DNA of 64,000 bases from positions 62,001 through 126,000 of the forward strand of contig NW_002476270.1 of the NCBI RefSeq assembly GCF_000189635.1, written 5' to 3'. The notes under the pieces are model-generated. The model was not told the origin of the DNA and searched no databases. It worked only from the letters and a program-made list of their open reading frames with translations. Positions 14,701-25,938 of the stretch are shown in pieces (the stretch's first letter is position 1; each line of letters opens with the position of its first letter). Position numbers and translations under genes: made by a program. Source of the DNA: Tetrahymena thermophila SB210 (Eukaryota; Ciliophora; Oligohymenophorea; Hymenostomatida; Tetrahymenidae).

Positions 14701-15302
14701 TATTGTCAATTTTTAATGATTTTAGTGGAACTAGATATGATGATGGCTATTACAAAGGATTCTTTTTAAAAATTTTGAAGGGGAATATTTGTGATGCTTT
14801 TTAAGAGTATCCTTAGTTCGTTTCAGCATAGTATTAAATTGATGACTCATAATGTAGAAGTATTTGTAATGGTGTACTTTAACAAGGACTCTATATAGCT
14901 TTACAATACGTTTTTAACAATTTCTAATTAGCTTTGCCGTTTTTTGATAAAACAAGTGTAGAATAATTTATTTAGAATATGAGAATATGGGTTTAGAACA
15001 TTGATTTTTTTGAGTTTAATTAACTTTATCTAATGATGATAAATATTATAGAAAGTGAAAGAGTATTTATGGAAATGGTCACTTCTGATTATTTTTCATA
15101 CATTACTTAAGTTACATATGCTCTTTTTTTCTATAGCTTATTTTGCCTGCTTTTTATATTCTATTTTTGCTGGGTAAGATATTTTAGATTCCTCTCAGAA
15201 TAAATGACAAGTGCCAAAAGAGTTCTTTCTGTAGTTCCAATTGGATATCTGATTGAAAATCCTTATGTGATGAGCTATCTAGAAAAAGAAAATAAAAAGT
15301 GA
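8734..15302 (+). CDS. polytopic membrane protein with PAS domain (TmcB-like ciliate family)
   Basis: Large multi-exon gene, ATG 8734, TGA 15300-15302. The first exon (to about 9925) encodes several hydrophobic spans, then a Cys-containing stretch (QCQETNCFCKEF) typical of the expanded ciliate TmcB-like family. About 10470-11000 encodes a helical region. A PAS domain follows (about 11030-11700), with VIFISLLKPVGQILKFSHN, LGYTPDQIQSKSLNILLP and VHDQILYNFIN. After an acidic, Q-rich linker come further TM segments at about 13330-13400, 14040-14110, 14335-14420 and 15115-15175. Introns interrupt the PAS coding region, and one of about 400 nt (10067-10466) carries a tandem repeat. The PAS fold suggests sensing of a small ligand or redox state at a membrane. 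No kinase or cyclase domain was seen. Confidence 0.85.
10067..10466 (+). other. long intron of the PAS membrane-protein gene
   Basis: Inferred intron, GTAAAC... to ...TTTTAAAAG. Joining the flanking exons in phase 0 gives a continuous helical sequence (FAELKN then QTKTIKFK). It is several times longer than most introns here because of an internal tandem duplication. Confidence 0.6.
10205..10390. repeat. 93-bp tandem duplication inside an intron
   Basis: Two copies, 10205-10297 and 10298-10390, sharing TTCTTCTCAATTTTTAATAT and TTTTCTTTCCAAAAATCTCC. A partial third copy (CTCCTAG...AAATTTTA) precedes them. Copies differ by a few substitutions and small indels. Confidence 0.85.
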
Positions 15303-15971
15303 ATAGTGTTTCTAAAAATAATTGAAAAGCTTATTTTTATTCTTTTATTTTATATATTCTGTAAATATTTCTTTTTATTACAATCCTATTTTCAAGTATT
15401 ATTTTGTAAAAGATATTTGGCATTTATTTTTCTATTCATTTTTACTTAATAAAATCAACTTTCTTAATTAGAATTTTATTTTTGCTGGGGAAAGCTTTTT
15501 TGATTGATCTTAGAGTAAATAGTAGATGCAACAATTTAAGTCTTGTTTTATATTTACCAAAGATATACACTATGTATTAAATCATATTATTATATAATAA
15601 TATAATAATAAAAATGAATAGGATTTATAATTTCAAGAAAACTTTAACTCTTTGCTATTTAGCTAATAAAAACTCGACTTATCCCATTCATAATTCAAGT
15701 TTTTAAGTTTTTGATAAAATTAAAGATTAAAAATGGATTGTTAACTTAAATTTTAATGTTGAATTCATATTTATTAAATAAAATCAAACAATAGATTAAA
15801 AGTTGAATTTGAAAACGCAATAATTAATTATTAAAATTTTTTACATTACATTAACAAGATAAAAAAAATAATAAAATATTAATTAATCAAGTTGAATAAA
15901 TTTTTATATGATTTGAAATTAATGTTTATTTTCTTATAGATACTCTAAATCTTCTTTTATATATTTTTTTA
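15303..15971. other. A+T-rich spacer between convergent genes
   Basis: 3' flank of the PAS gene. Poly-A/T stretches only, and no gene seen until the G+C-richer island at 15972. Confidence 0.6.
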
Positions 15972-16136
15972 ATGTCTCAAAGCAATCAGACCTTTCTCAG
16001 ACCCAACAGCATAGGTACTACTACAGATTAAACAGATCGGGAGTATAGGTAACCTTGCTCGGGTTTTGAGTTGCTTTAAGTATATACCGTGTTTGAAATT
16101 TTAAGATATGGGGGTGATATTATGTTTGTGATGTGA
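15972..16136 (+). CDS. G+C-richer island with a 54-residue ORF; small protein or structured RNA
   Basis: Stands out sharply from its A+T-rich surroundings. Read as protein it starts MSQSNQTFLRPNSIGTTT and ends at TGA 16134-16136, using two TAA and one TAG as Gln. A possible 5' splice site (GTATATACC) lies after the codon for LeuGln at about 16077, so it could be a first exon. Read as RNA, AAAGCAA (about 15979) can pair with TTGCTTT (about 16071), enclosing the island. I matched it to no tRNA, snRNA, SRP or telomerase RNA. The nature of the island is unresolved. Confidence 0.3.
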
Positions 16137-16406
16137 TTTTGTTTAATTTTAGTTTTTTTAATCAATTAATTAATCTAATGTGAAATTAGATATTAAAATG
16201 ATTAGATTAACTACTTAATAACGATTAATTTTAGAATAAGGTATTTTTAGGAATCAGTATTCATCATCTTAGATATAATTTAATTATTGATTTATTCACA
16301 GATAGGTTGTATTTATAAGTGGATTATTAATTAATTAGGTTATTTTCATCAAATAATTAGCGAATTAATATATAGTGACATAATATCACCATATTACATT
16401 AATTTT

Positions 16407-18590
16407 TCAGTAATTATCTTTTTAAATACAATTACTATCTACGAATTTACATTAGAATTTAATATACTTTTCAACATCATTATGTAATAAGTGCGCATCA
16501 TCCTTATTATTAATACCGCTGCCAGAATTGTATTATGGGGAGAAAAGTAAGTTAAATTGTTAAATTTTTCCATTTTAAACACTCTATAAATTAATAGAGT
16601 TGGTAGAGTTGGAGTTTTGGAAATCCTCAGCAAAGTTATTCTGTTGGAATGAATATTAACAAGCAATTTATTGAGTTGCATATGCTTAATTTTGGGGGTT
16701 AAATTATTGATATTATTGTTGTTATGCCTGATGTTAGTTTTATTAGTTATTAATATCAACACTCTTCTTTTACATCAACTCATAATAATTAATACTTGGT
16801 TTTTTGGTATTAATTTGGGGGGCCACATTAAAAGGATCTTCTTCCTCACCAATCATATTAATATTTTCGTGATTTTCCTCAAACTATTCAATATTTTAAT
16901 TATTATAATATTACTATTACATATTATTCTATCTCACTTATGATCTGTATTATTGATATTATTATTATTCTTACAAGAATTACTATTCCTATCTGTTATT
17001 GACAGCATCAAGGCTCTATGAAGAATCCAATGACGAGTCAATACCCTCTTCTCTAAAACTAGCAGTGTCATTAAAGAATTAGCTGATGTTATCGAAGGTT
17101 GGTGGACTGTTATGATAGGCATTTTATCTGTTGTTATTCTATTATTCAGTAGTTGTATTTCTTAATTTATCTAAGCTCTATTCTTACAAAACTGAAGGAT
17201 TCAAATAATTGCTATTGAGTTGCTTTTCAGAGAAGAAAGGAGTAGGGAACTACATTTTAGGATTGTACATTTAGTTTTCATAAGTATTCTTTTGTGCAGT
17301 AGCGGCTTGATTACTTCCCTAAAAAGGAGTATCAGAAGAACTGACACAATAAATAGATTTTAAGCTTTCGAGCTGCATTAGCTTTTCCCTTTATAATTCA
17401 TCAAGCTTTTTGCTTAAATCTTTATAATAGCTCCTTTCTTCTTCGTTATTTGATTGAATTTCTTTATATTTTTAGCAGAAATCCAAGAATGATTGTTGTA
17501 TAGGTGGTTCGGAGTCTGCTGCAACTTCTTTCTCTAAGGCTTAAATCTTTTCCAACAAAGCACTATTAGCAGCGGTAGAGGAAGAGGAAGTCTAGGATTG
17601 AGATTCCTCAATGATGAAATCCTTTTCGCTCTCTTCTAAATTAGACTTTTATAATTCATTTAATTCAGGAGTTGAAGTAGGTTCTTCAGTTCCAGGAGTA
17701 TGATTTAGAGTGACAGCAGCATTAGCAAGCATTTGAATAAGTTTAAGTTACTTAAGTTGCTCATCTTTCTCTTACTCTTTGAGCAGCTGTATTTATTTCA
17801 GCAGTTCTTCTAAGAGTTCTTCTTGGGTTAAGTTTTTGTATTGTTCAAATAATTAAGCGTTTGGCCCTACGAACTATAAGTTACGGAAGTTTGAACCTAA
17901 AGTTCCATTGCCATCTTATTGGGATCCAGAAAAGACAAGCATCATGTATATAATAAATATGACAAAGGCTGTACTCCATGCACCTTTTCCAAAGCTGCAC
18001 AAATTAATAGGAGAAGCTGCCATAATAGGAGCACTAGTCCTGGAAAAATCAAAAAATTAGTATACAGCTCCTGAAGAGTTGGGGTTATTATCGGTTCCTT
18101 ATTAGTTAGCTTAATCGATATTTTAAATTCCTTGTTAGTATCTTTATTGTATTGAGTCGGTAGTAAGTTGAATGTGATTTGCTTTACAGTTTTAATATTG
18201 TTATTTAGTGTTGTTATCAGTGGTAGTATTGGTTGTTGCTGTGTTAGATGAAGGATTATTAAAGAAGCCACATTGTTAGCATGTGTAGTGTTAATTTATC
18301 ATGGACTAGAGCTGCTTGTTTTCATCAGTTAAAAACTTTAAATCTTATTGCATTTAATTTTCTAACAATTTCTTTCTGTCACGAGAGAGCTAAGCACTTT
18401 CACGATTTTTAATTTTTTGACGTTCAGCCTTTTCTTCCTTTGAGTATTCCTTTTAATATTTTTTAAAAAGCAATCTTGAAATTTTTCTCTTTTTAACGTA
18501 TCTAAACATTTTAAGTTTTTTAATAATCTCAGTTGATTCAAATAATGCATTGACTAGGAATTCTTCAGAAATATTAGATTTTATTTTCAT
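16407..18590 (-). CDS. membrane-tethered bZIP transcription factor (ATF6/OASIS-like layout)
   Basis: One uninterrupted ORF of 727 residues, ATG at 18590, TGA at 16409-16407. The basic region (about residues 57-74) reads KIKNRESAQLSRDRKK, matching the bZIP signature N-x3-A-x2-S-R with R eight residues after N. It is followed by a short zipper (Met80, Leu87, Leu94). A C-x2-C pair comes next. A single hydrophobic span at about 205-222 (WSTAFVIFIIYMMLVFSG) would anchor the protein. About 14 residues beyond it lies RNL, which fits the R-x-L core of a site-1-protease site. The remaining 500 residues are coiled-coil and then Asn/Gln-rich. By analogy with ATF6, the N-terminal bZIP would be released from ER or Golgi membranes by proteolysis. 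The order (bZIP, TM, long C-terminus) fits, but the N-terminal activation domain is very short. The mechanism is inferred. Confidence 0.8.
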
Positions 18591-19255
18591 TTATTTTATT
18601 GAGTTTTTCAAATTTTATAATAATTATTTATGAGTAGAAAAAATAAATTTGTGTAGGGCTTAAAATAGAGTTTGTTTGGTTTTGTTAAAAAATATTTGTT
18701 GTGTTTATTTATTTATTATACCTTTAATTTATAGTTTATTTGATATTTATTAATTTTATTTAGATTAAAACATTTATTCAAAAATTTTGTTGCTACTCTT
18801 GAGAATATATTAGATGAGAATATTTACATAAAAATTTTGTCTGATAAAATTAAAGTAAAAAGTGGCATAGTGAAAGTCTGATGATTTTTGAATTAGGAAA
18901 GGGTAGGTATAATAATCTTTTATAGTTTTTTTTAATTTTTTGTTTGGTATTTAATGTTCCGTCACTTAATTAAAAAAATTGATTTCATAGTATTTTCTGA
19001 GCAGATAATATTATTAAAATCTTGCCAAGATTATTTATGAATTCAGGAATGGATTTTATCTAGTGATGTAAATGAGATTCATATTTCGTCACTCGCACAA
19101 TATTTTATTTATTTAGACCTCTATTTTTGCTTAATTTAATTTAAGCATCAAAATAATACACCCCACTGTAAAAATTTTGTTAATCCCACTATTTTATCAT
19201 CAGTTAGTTATATATTGGGGATACATCTTAAAAAATATGCATTAATTTATTAAAT
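18591..19255. other. A+T-rich intergenic spacer (5' of the bZIP gene)
   Basis: Upstream region of the bZIP gene and 3' flank of the next minus-strand gene. A few short mixed-composition pieces occur around 19020-19110 but gave no convincing exon. Confidence 0.5.
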
Positions 19256-20320
19256 TCAACTAAAATTAAGTAAAACCTTCAAAATATATAAATAGTCTTT
19301 TTTTTATTTTATTTTTTTCCAAATAAATAAATAAATAAAAAATACAAACAGAGTCAAAGAAAAATTAATTAAATTTATAAATTTGTTTCTATTTTAATCA
19401 ATTAAATAATTATTTACCTTCTTTTTTTCAGCTTGCTCTTCCTAAATTTAGATAGCCTATTTCTTTTCTTGTATTTGCATTTTCTTTTTATCTCTTTTCT
19501 CTTTGAGTATTTCTTTCTTTGATTTTGAACAGGCTTAGCTTTGATAGTTGTATTCACTATTTTAAAGCTAAGAGTGAACAAAACTTGTGAGCGGATGAGA
19601 CTCAGTAATATTATTTCCAAATTATTGACAATATTATTGATCGCTTGTGTCTATTAAATTTTTTATAGCATTCAGTTTCTGCTATTGAATTTGATATGTC
19701 TTTTCATGGCTTTGTAGTGAAAATTTGTTTGAAACCAGACCTCTCTTTTCACTGAAGGAATCACTATTTTCTTCAGTAACGTAGATTTAATCGTCTTCGT
19801 ATTTGAGACATTTAGATGAAGTAATATAATTTTCTTCATCTTCGCAGCTACTATTATTGCAGCAGCTGCTTTAAGTTGATTTATATTGATTCGAAGCGCT
19901 CATTTTATATTTATTTTAAATGAATTCTTCGTCAAAATAAAGGGGAGATAATAATCCTTTCTTTCTCTATTTTGTTTAAGCGATGTTATTTTGTTTGTAT
20001 TTATTTAGCTTGTTAAATCAAATTTCTTCGATTATCAAATATTGTTAATTGGGTGGGGAAATTGAATATATTGATAGATGTTTCCAATAAGACAAACTAG
20101 AAAGAATGAAATATATAAGCTGCAGTTTTCCCTCTGGGATTTTGTTTTTTTATTTTTACAAATCTTAATTAATTATTAAGAAAATGGGCTTGCTATTTTC
20201 TTCTAACATTTTTTCTTTTTAAATACACGTGTTGGCTCTTTAAAAAATAAATACTCATCTTCGAGAAGGTTTTACCTTGTTCAAAATATTGCATTTAAAA
20301 GAATTTATCATTTCTTGCAT
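19256..20320 (-). CDS. small charged Q/K/E-rich protein, unknown
   Basis: Tentative three-exon model: 20320-20276 (MQEMINSFKCNILNK), 20133-20098 and 20008-19256, all joined in phase 0 and closing at TGA 19258-19256. The main exon is clearly coding: a Ser/Cys/Asp/Glu-rich stretch (CCNNSSCEDEENYITSSKC) is followed by a Lys/Gln/Glu coiled-coil-like tail. A GTAAAT donor near 19415 could instead splice the tail to an unseen exon, because the last 50 codons are A+T-rich filler. An internal ATG at 19903 is an alternative start. No family recognised. Confidence 0.45.
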
Positions 20321-22884
20321 TTCAGATGCATTGCCCGCATATTATCTAAGTATTCTTAATTAAATATCTTACTCTTAGATTATCAATTTAATTAGATTAT
20401 TCAAAATTGATTGAATAGATCATTGTAAATTAAATGCTCTCAATTGATTGACTGACCCCACACTCTTTACTCTTATTATTTTTTTCATTACTGCAATCAA
20501 AATTTGCATTAACTATTTACAAGCTGATTAAAACATTACATTCATTATATTTATGCCATTGTTAATACAAAAAAATTTGAAAATTAAAAGCACAAACTTA
20601 AACATAAAAAACTACCTCCCATCAAGTATGAAATAAAAAAAATTGCATTTTAATTGTAAAATAAAATAGAATTCATAAATATCACATAGTGTGTAATCGA
20701 GCAAACAAGTTTTATTATTAAAAAATTTTTCCCACCTTGCCTGATTTGTAAAAAAGATATTCTTTAATTAAAAAATACTATTTATTATCAGCTTGTTGTT
20801 ATATTACATTTCTTGAAAAATGGCATAAAGAATAACAAAATAACCTGCTTCTAATTTAGACCATATACATTATTTTAATTTAATATGAATTTATTCTCAT
20901 ACGATGTCACATGCTAAATAACTCACTAGCTTTTTTAAATTCAATAATTTCTATTTTTAAAAATACCTTTAAAAGAAAAATAAGAAAATTTTTTCATAAA
21001 TAATAAATTGGTGATACTAAAAGCCATAAAATATTGATTAAGAATATTATTAAATTCTTATTTTAATTACTTTCTCCAATATCTTGAAATCTTTAAAAGT
21101 TAAATGTCGTCAGTTGTCGTATTCGCTCTTTTTATTTAAATCTTTTATTTACAATTTTTAATTCTTCACTAAAAAATCTTACATTTATTGATTCATTGAA
21201 AGTCTTTAGATTTATTAAAAATTATTAATTTTCCTTTAGAATTTTATTTAGAAACAGTAAGGATCTTAAATAAATACACATGTTAAACAGCGTATTATTC
21301 ATTTAAGCAGCTTAACTTTTTCAGAAAAGATTGATAATGCATCACTGTGACAAAAAATACGTATGCTAATAACTTCGATTATCAATCACTCCTTTTTAAA
21401 TAAATTACTTTTATAAATTGTAATCTTTTATAAATCAATGGCCTTACCCTATCTTACAAAAAATATTATTAAAATTTCGAAAGTATTTATTTAGGAAAAA
21501 TAAAAGTTTACTTCTTACAATTTTTGTAAACGTGATATTTTTATCTTACTAAAATATGCCAACTAGAAAACTAAATTTTAAAAAATTCCTTGTAAATAAG
21601 CTTTATATACGTCCAAATAAATATAACAGACAAGAAATTTTAAAGTATTTAGCCATTTACAAAAATATTATTATATAACTAAAAAAAATGCAAGATTTTG
21701 GATGTTACAGTCGAAAAAAGATATGTTTTGAAGGGAAAAAAATAAATAAATTTGAGTTTGAGTGTAATGTGAGGGGCAGAAATATTAATAATATTATACC
21801 TAATAAATATTTCCTATATTCAAGCTTAACTCACTCAGTATAATATATTATTAATTTTCGTTTTTAGTGTTTACCCCAATTTTATTTTATTCAAATAATC
21901 ACTGATTTTTTCATTTAATTTTATTTCATTTATTTTTAGTTTCTCATAATTAGCTTTGTCTCCTAATTTACACTTCTACCATTGGCTAGTATTTCAATTC
22001 ATTTTAGGTATTTTTTTTTTTAAAAAATTAGCTTTCACTTTTCAAGTAAAGTTAAATTGTAAATGAGAGTTAACAAGTCTCAAAATAAATTATGACACAA
22101 TGAGATTTCAAAAGTTTTAAATTTGAAATTTAATTCTTTCTTTATTCATTTCTTTAATTATTTTTTGTTATAAAGAGTAGAAAAAAACTTATTTCTTTTA
22201 ATTTTTTTGTATTTTTTAAGCATTTTAAAAATAGTTTTCAAATTCGTTAGTTTTTTTAATTTTTAAAAATATTTATTTTTTCTGCTAGCACTAAGAACAA
22301 ATTATGAATTAGAACCACCTATAATTAACATTTTTAATTTTCTTACGTTTCAATGAACATGAATAGTATTAAGCTTGCTTGTAATTCACTTTAAAGTAGT
22401 TCAATTGAAATATTATAGACAGTGTTAAATATTTCTTATAAAATATATCTAGTTTTCATTTAAAATTTTGCTATCAAACATTTACACGTTTTAATAAGAA
22501 AAAACTTTCTATTAAATATTCTATTAAAAGTTAAAATGTAGAACTTCATTTTTTAATGAAGATTAAAAGTTTAAGATTTAATATTAACACACACGTAAAG
22601 CTATAAATATTTCAAATTCTATTTTAATTTAGAACATTAATTCTAATATCACCAAAATAAATATATAAATAGATATATAAGCAAAGAATGAAAGATACGT
22701 TCAATATAGATAAATTATAATTTAGATTTTTAGAAATATTGAATATTCTGGTACTATAAATCTATATCTTTTTAATAGTAAAAGATACATAAGTATATAC
22801 ACAAGCATATCAAAAGACATTTATATATAAAAATAGATTAATTATTTATAAAGTATTATTTATTCATATTTTAGCTTTAACTAT
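20321..22884. other. long A+T-rich intergenic region
   Basis: About 2.6 kb with no supported gene, between the start of one minus-strand gene and the 3' end of the Erv1 gene. A 135-codon + strand ORF at 21688-22095 is the only sizeable frame. It drifts into hydrophobic, A+T-driven sequence and I do not trust it. Confidence 0.5.
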
Positions 22885-23562
22885 TCACTAGAGTTTAGTG
22901 ACTTAATCTTTGCAGTGGTCATATCCAGTGCGCCATCTTTTTTCTAAATTCTCAAATGAGCAGTCAAATTGCTACTTTCCCAACCATTTATTTACAAGAT
23001 TGTGTCTCTCACATAGCCATATACTCAGACTCTCGTTACTTTCTACAGCAGGGGGAGCTTTTAATAAAAAATATATTTTATAAATTTCTTAAAGGAATAA
23101 TTGTTAACAGAAAAATAAGAATTTATTTTTGTTTTTTTCATAAAAATATTTTAAATTTATTTATAAATTACTCTTTAATATATCTTTTTGGAAATGGAGA
23201 GCGCAAGGTTTGCAAGGGTAAAAGGTGGCAAATGAATCAAAGAAATTTTTCATTTTTTATTATTCTTCTTCAGTAGGATTTTTTGGGTAGTATATAGCCA
23301 TAGTGTGTAAAAAATTCCAAGTAAAGAAACCCAAGCTCTATTTGTTATTAGGGCAGTATTTATATGGATCATCTTAAGCAACTTTATCTTCTGATTTTTC
23401 CAATTCTCCTGATGAGTTAGAATGGTCATCTGTATCTTCATCTTTAAACTTCATTGTCTTTGGTTATTATGCGAATTTTCTATAGGTACCTAAAGGGTCA
23501 CTTTTTTCGCAAACTACTTCTGGGCAGTCTTTCTTTTTTTCTTTTTGTTCTGAATAGGACAT
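22885..23562 (-). CDS. ERV1: Erv1/ALR FAD-dependent sulfhydryl oxidase
   Basis: Two exons (23562-23172 and 23057-22885, 114-nt intron) encode 187 residues. The ALR/Erv fold is clear: YCPNNKQSLGFFTWNFLHTM, then YYPKNPTEEEQ, the redox pair FYPCKPCA (Cys117/Cys120), and LSIWLCERHNLVNKWLGK with FDC. Cys146 and Cys163 form the C-x16-C structural disulfide, and HNxVN is the FAD-contacting motif. An N-terminal Cys13-x4-Cys18 pair is a candidate shuttle disulfide. In yeast and animals this enzyme reoxidises Mia40 in the mitochondrial intermembrane space. The extra 60-residue acidic linker is typical of the long form. Gln in the EEEQQKMK stretch is encoded by TAA, supporting the code change. Confidence 0.93.
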
Positions 23563-23917
23563 TTTATAGTGTAGTAAAATTCAATAGTGAATAAATATTA
23601 ATTATAAAGGTATTTAATGTTAAAAAAGTAAATATATTATCTATGGTTATAATAGAAAGAAATAGATAGATTAATATGCTAATTCATATTAATTAAATTC
23701 TAGAAAAAATATAATTCAGAACAAAAAATGTTTTCAACACAAAATTAATGAACCAGAAATAACACTTCCATTTATTTATTAATTTTTCATCTATTATATT
23801 TTTATATCAGTTAAATATTATCAATAAGGTATTATTAAACCTCAAAGAGTTTTAACCAATTTATTATTATTTTATAAAATGCTCACTTCTAGTTTATTTT
23901 TATTTATTTATTTATTA
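23563..23917. other. intergenic spacer
   Basis: Promoter side of the Erv1 gene and 3' flank of the C2/Dpy-30 gene. A+T-rich with a TTTA run, no gene seen. Confidence 0.6.
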
Positions 23918-25446
23918 TCAGTTTTAATGGGTTTTTTAATCTTAAGATGCTTCATTGTAATTTATTAAAAACATTCCTAATTCTCTTATTGGATTAGTTG
24001 GTCTATTTGTATTTTTTAAAATTAAATATTTAAATAAAATTTATAATATAAATAAATACCTTTCTTTTGCTAACTTTTTCATTCCTTCTAACAAAGCTTT
24101 ATGAACATTATCTTCAATGTAAGTTACTAAAGGCTAAGGTCTTAGCTTGACTTATATATTATTTAATCTATCCTATATTTCTTTTGTTTTTTAATTCAGT
24201 TCTTCTTTCGTAATTGTTCTGCTAGCATCTAACTTTTGTAATCCTAATCCTGATAGGGATTAAACGTTGAACTGCTTACTTTAATTAACATTTGCTTTAC
24301 TCTTATTAGAATCATCTTTTTTTTTTATTGAAGCCATATCTATTTGTATTAGTAATTGAACTACACCTATTTATATATTATTATTATTATAAATTATGTA
24401 TTCATTTTAAGGAGGTTATTCAGATATTAGCTATTTGATATCGACATGGGCCTATCCAAGATAGTCATCTTATGACTTCTCATCTTCTTCCCATAGCTCT
24501 AATATTATTTAGTTTTCATCATTTCTGATAAAACCATGTTTTGCTCCTTCATTCCACTTTGGATTCTACCCTTAATCTTTTGCTGTAATGGTCCTAAATT
24601 GTTATTCACCCATTTTCATAATAAAATAAGGATCCATTTTACCTTTTTCTTCCTCAAAATTTTATGCTATTTAAGCAGATAAAATTTATACAACTATGTT
24701 AGGATCTAAAATATATATATTTAAGTAAATTTTCAATTACAAATATTGATGGATGTTTATATAATTTACTTTATTTCCTCACTTAGCTGTTATTAACAAA
24801 CTATGATTGGCTTATTTATTCCTAGCTTTAAGATTGTTCCATTTAATATTTTTTACGAATTTAGTAATTTTATTCGGATATTTGCTACTGTTGCTTAAAT
24901 GCATCTTATAATTATTATTAGTTCTTTTAAGAGTCAATTTATATGGCAGAATCATATTTAATATTTAATGTGATATCAGCTACTGTTTATTAGCCTTTGT
25001 CATATGCTACATATTTTTTTTCTCCTTAAAAGCTCTTATTATTTATTAAATCTTAAGTTTATATTTCTACTGATCCTATAAAATTATCTGCACTTTTATG
25101 ATCATCTTCTCTTAATTCACAGATCAACTTATCTTCCTTTGCATGGTAAAATAAAAATGTTTAATCTTAATTCCATGATACAAATTATCCTTAATCATTG
25201 CCTACTGATGTTTGTTAAGCTTAATTACCTAGTCTTAATAAAATGAAAGCATCTTTTTTTCCTTAACTTTGGTTTCTTTTATGTATCTAAGCAGAAACTA
25301 CTTATACAACCATATTAGGGCCTAGTTAATAATTATTTTTAATAAATAAAAAATCTTTAAATGTCTTTTATCTATTTACTAAGCTTTTGCACTTCTTTAG
25401 TTGGAGGTCCGCCTCCTTATTTTTTATTCTACTAAGATTAATTCAT
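23918..25446 (-). CDS. double C2-domain protein with C-terminal Dpy-30 motif
   Basis: Starts at ATG 25446 (MNQSQQNKKQGGGPP) and ends at TGA 23920-23918. Introns are at about 25315-25375, 24720-24790 and 23990-24060. The first C2 domain runs from GPNMVVQVVSAQI through KEDKLICELREDD to FIGSVEI. A Gln-rich coiled linker follows. The second C2 starts PNIVVQILSAQIAQ and continues with DPYFIMKMGEQQFRT, NPKWNEG and ILELWEEDE to YLGQAHVDI. The C-terminus carries a Dpy-30 dimerisation motif: YIEDNVHKALLEGMKKLAKE then RPTNPIRELGMFLINY, split by an intron at the Arg codon. Dpy-30 motifs dock on amphipathic helices in MLL/COMPASS and in radial-spoke or AKAP complexes. With C2 domains an axonemal or membrane-linked role is plausible but inferred. 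Confidence 0.85.
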
Positions 25447-25938
25447 TTTTACTTTATAACAAAAAATTTAATTCTAAAGATCAATATAGATAGTAATTAT
25501 GATTAATTAATTAATTAAAAAATTATAGGATTAATAAAAGTTACTTTTTGTTTTATGATAATATCCAAACAATATTTATTATACTTGTTTTTAATAATAA
25601 AGCATTAAATAAAAATCAACAATTTTAATTTTAAAATATTATTCTTATTTTAAAGGAAAAATAAAATATAATTTTAAAATTAATGAATACAAGTTGCTAA
25701 TTTTAATATCTTTTTATTGATACTTTTAATAATTATTTTTAATTTACAATTTTTATTACTTTTGCACCTGTGGTAGTTAGTATAAGTATTTTAAAGGTAT
25801 CTTTAGATTTAAATAAATCAAAAACAAATATTTAGTTTAGTTTCAAAGATATGATAAATATGAAATTCTTAATGTTTAGAATATACGATATATATAAATA
25901 AAGATATAATTTATAAATTAATTAATTAGTTCATTTTT
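25447..25938. other. spacer with a fragment resembling the TTLL C-terminus
   Basis: A+T-rich, but about 25755-25800 contains on the minus strand a piece whose translation (LTTTGAKVIKIV) resembles the TTLL tail [14 protein letters not shown] at about 26000. This may be a small duplication in the 3' region or an alternative last exon. Confidence 0.35.

Noticed and set aside
18450-18497. Possible short intron just before the bZIP basic region
   Set aside because: The stretch is 48 nt and stays in frame; reading through gives a sensible basic sequence, so no intron is needed.
21688-22095. 135-codon + strand ORF
   Set aside because: Only the first 45 codons look mixed; the rest is hydrophobic A+T filler. 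With TGA as sole stop this length is expected by chance.
22900-22950. snRNA-like block (TTTGCAGTGGTCATATC)
   Set aside because: It is the reverse complement of the Erv1 C-terminal coding sequence.
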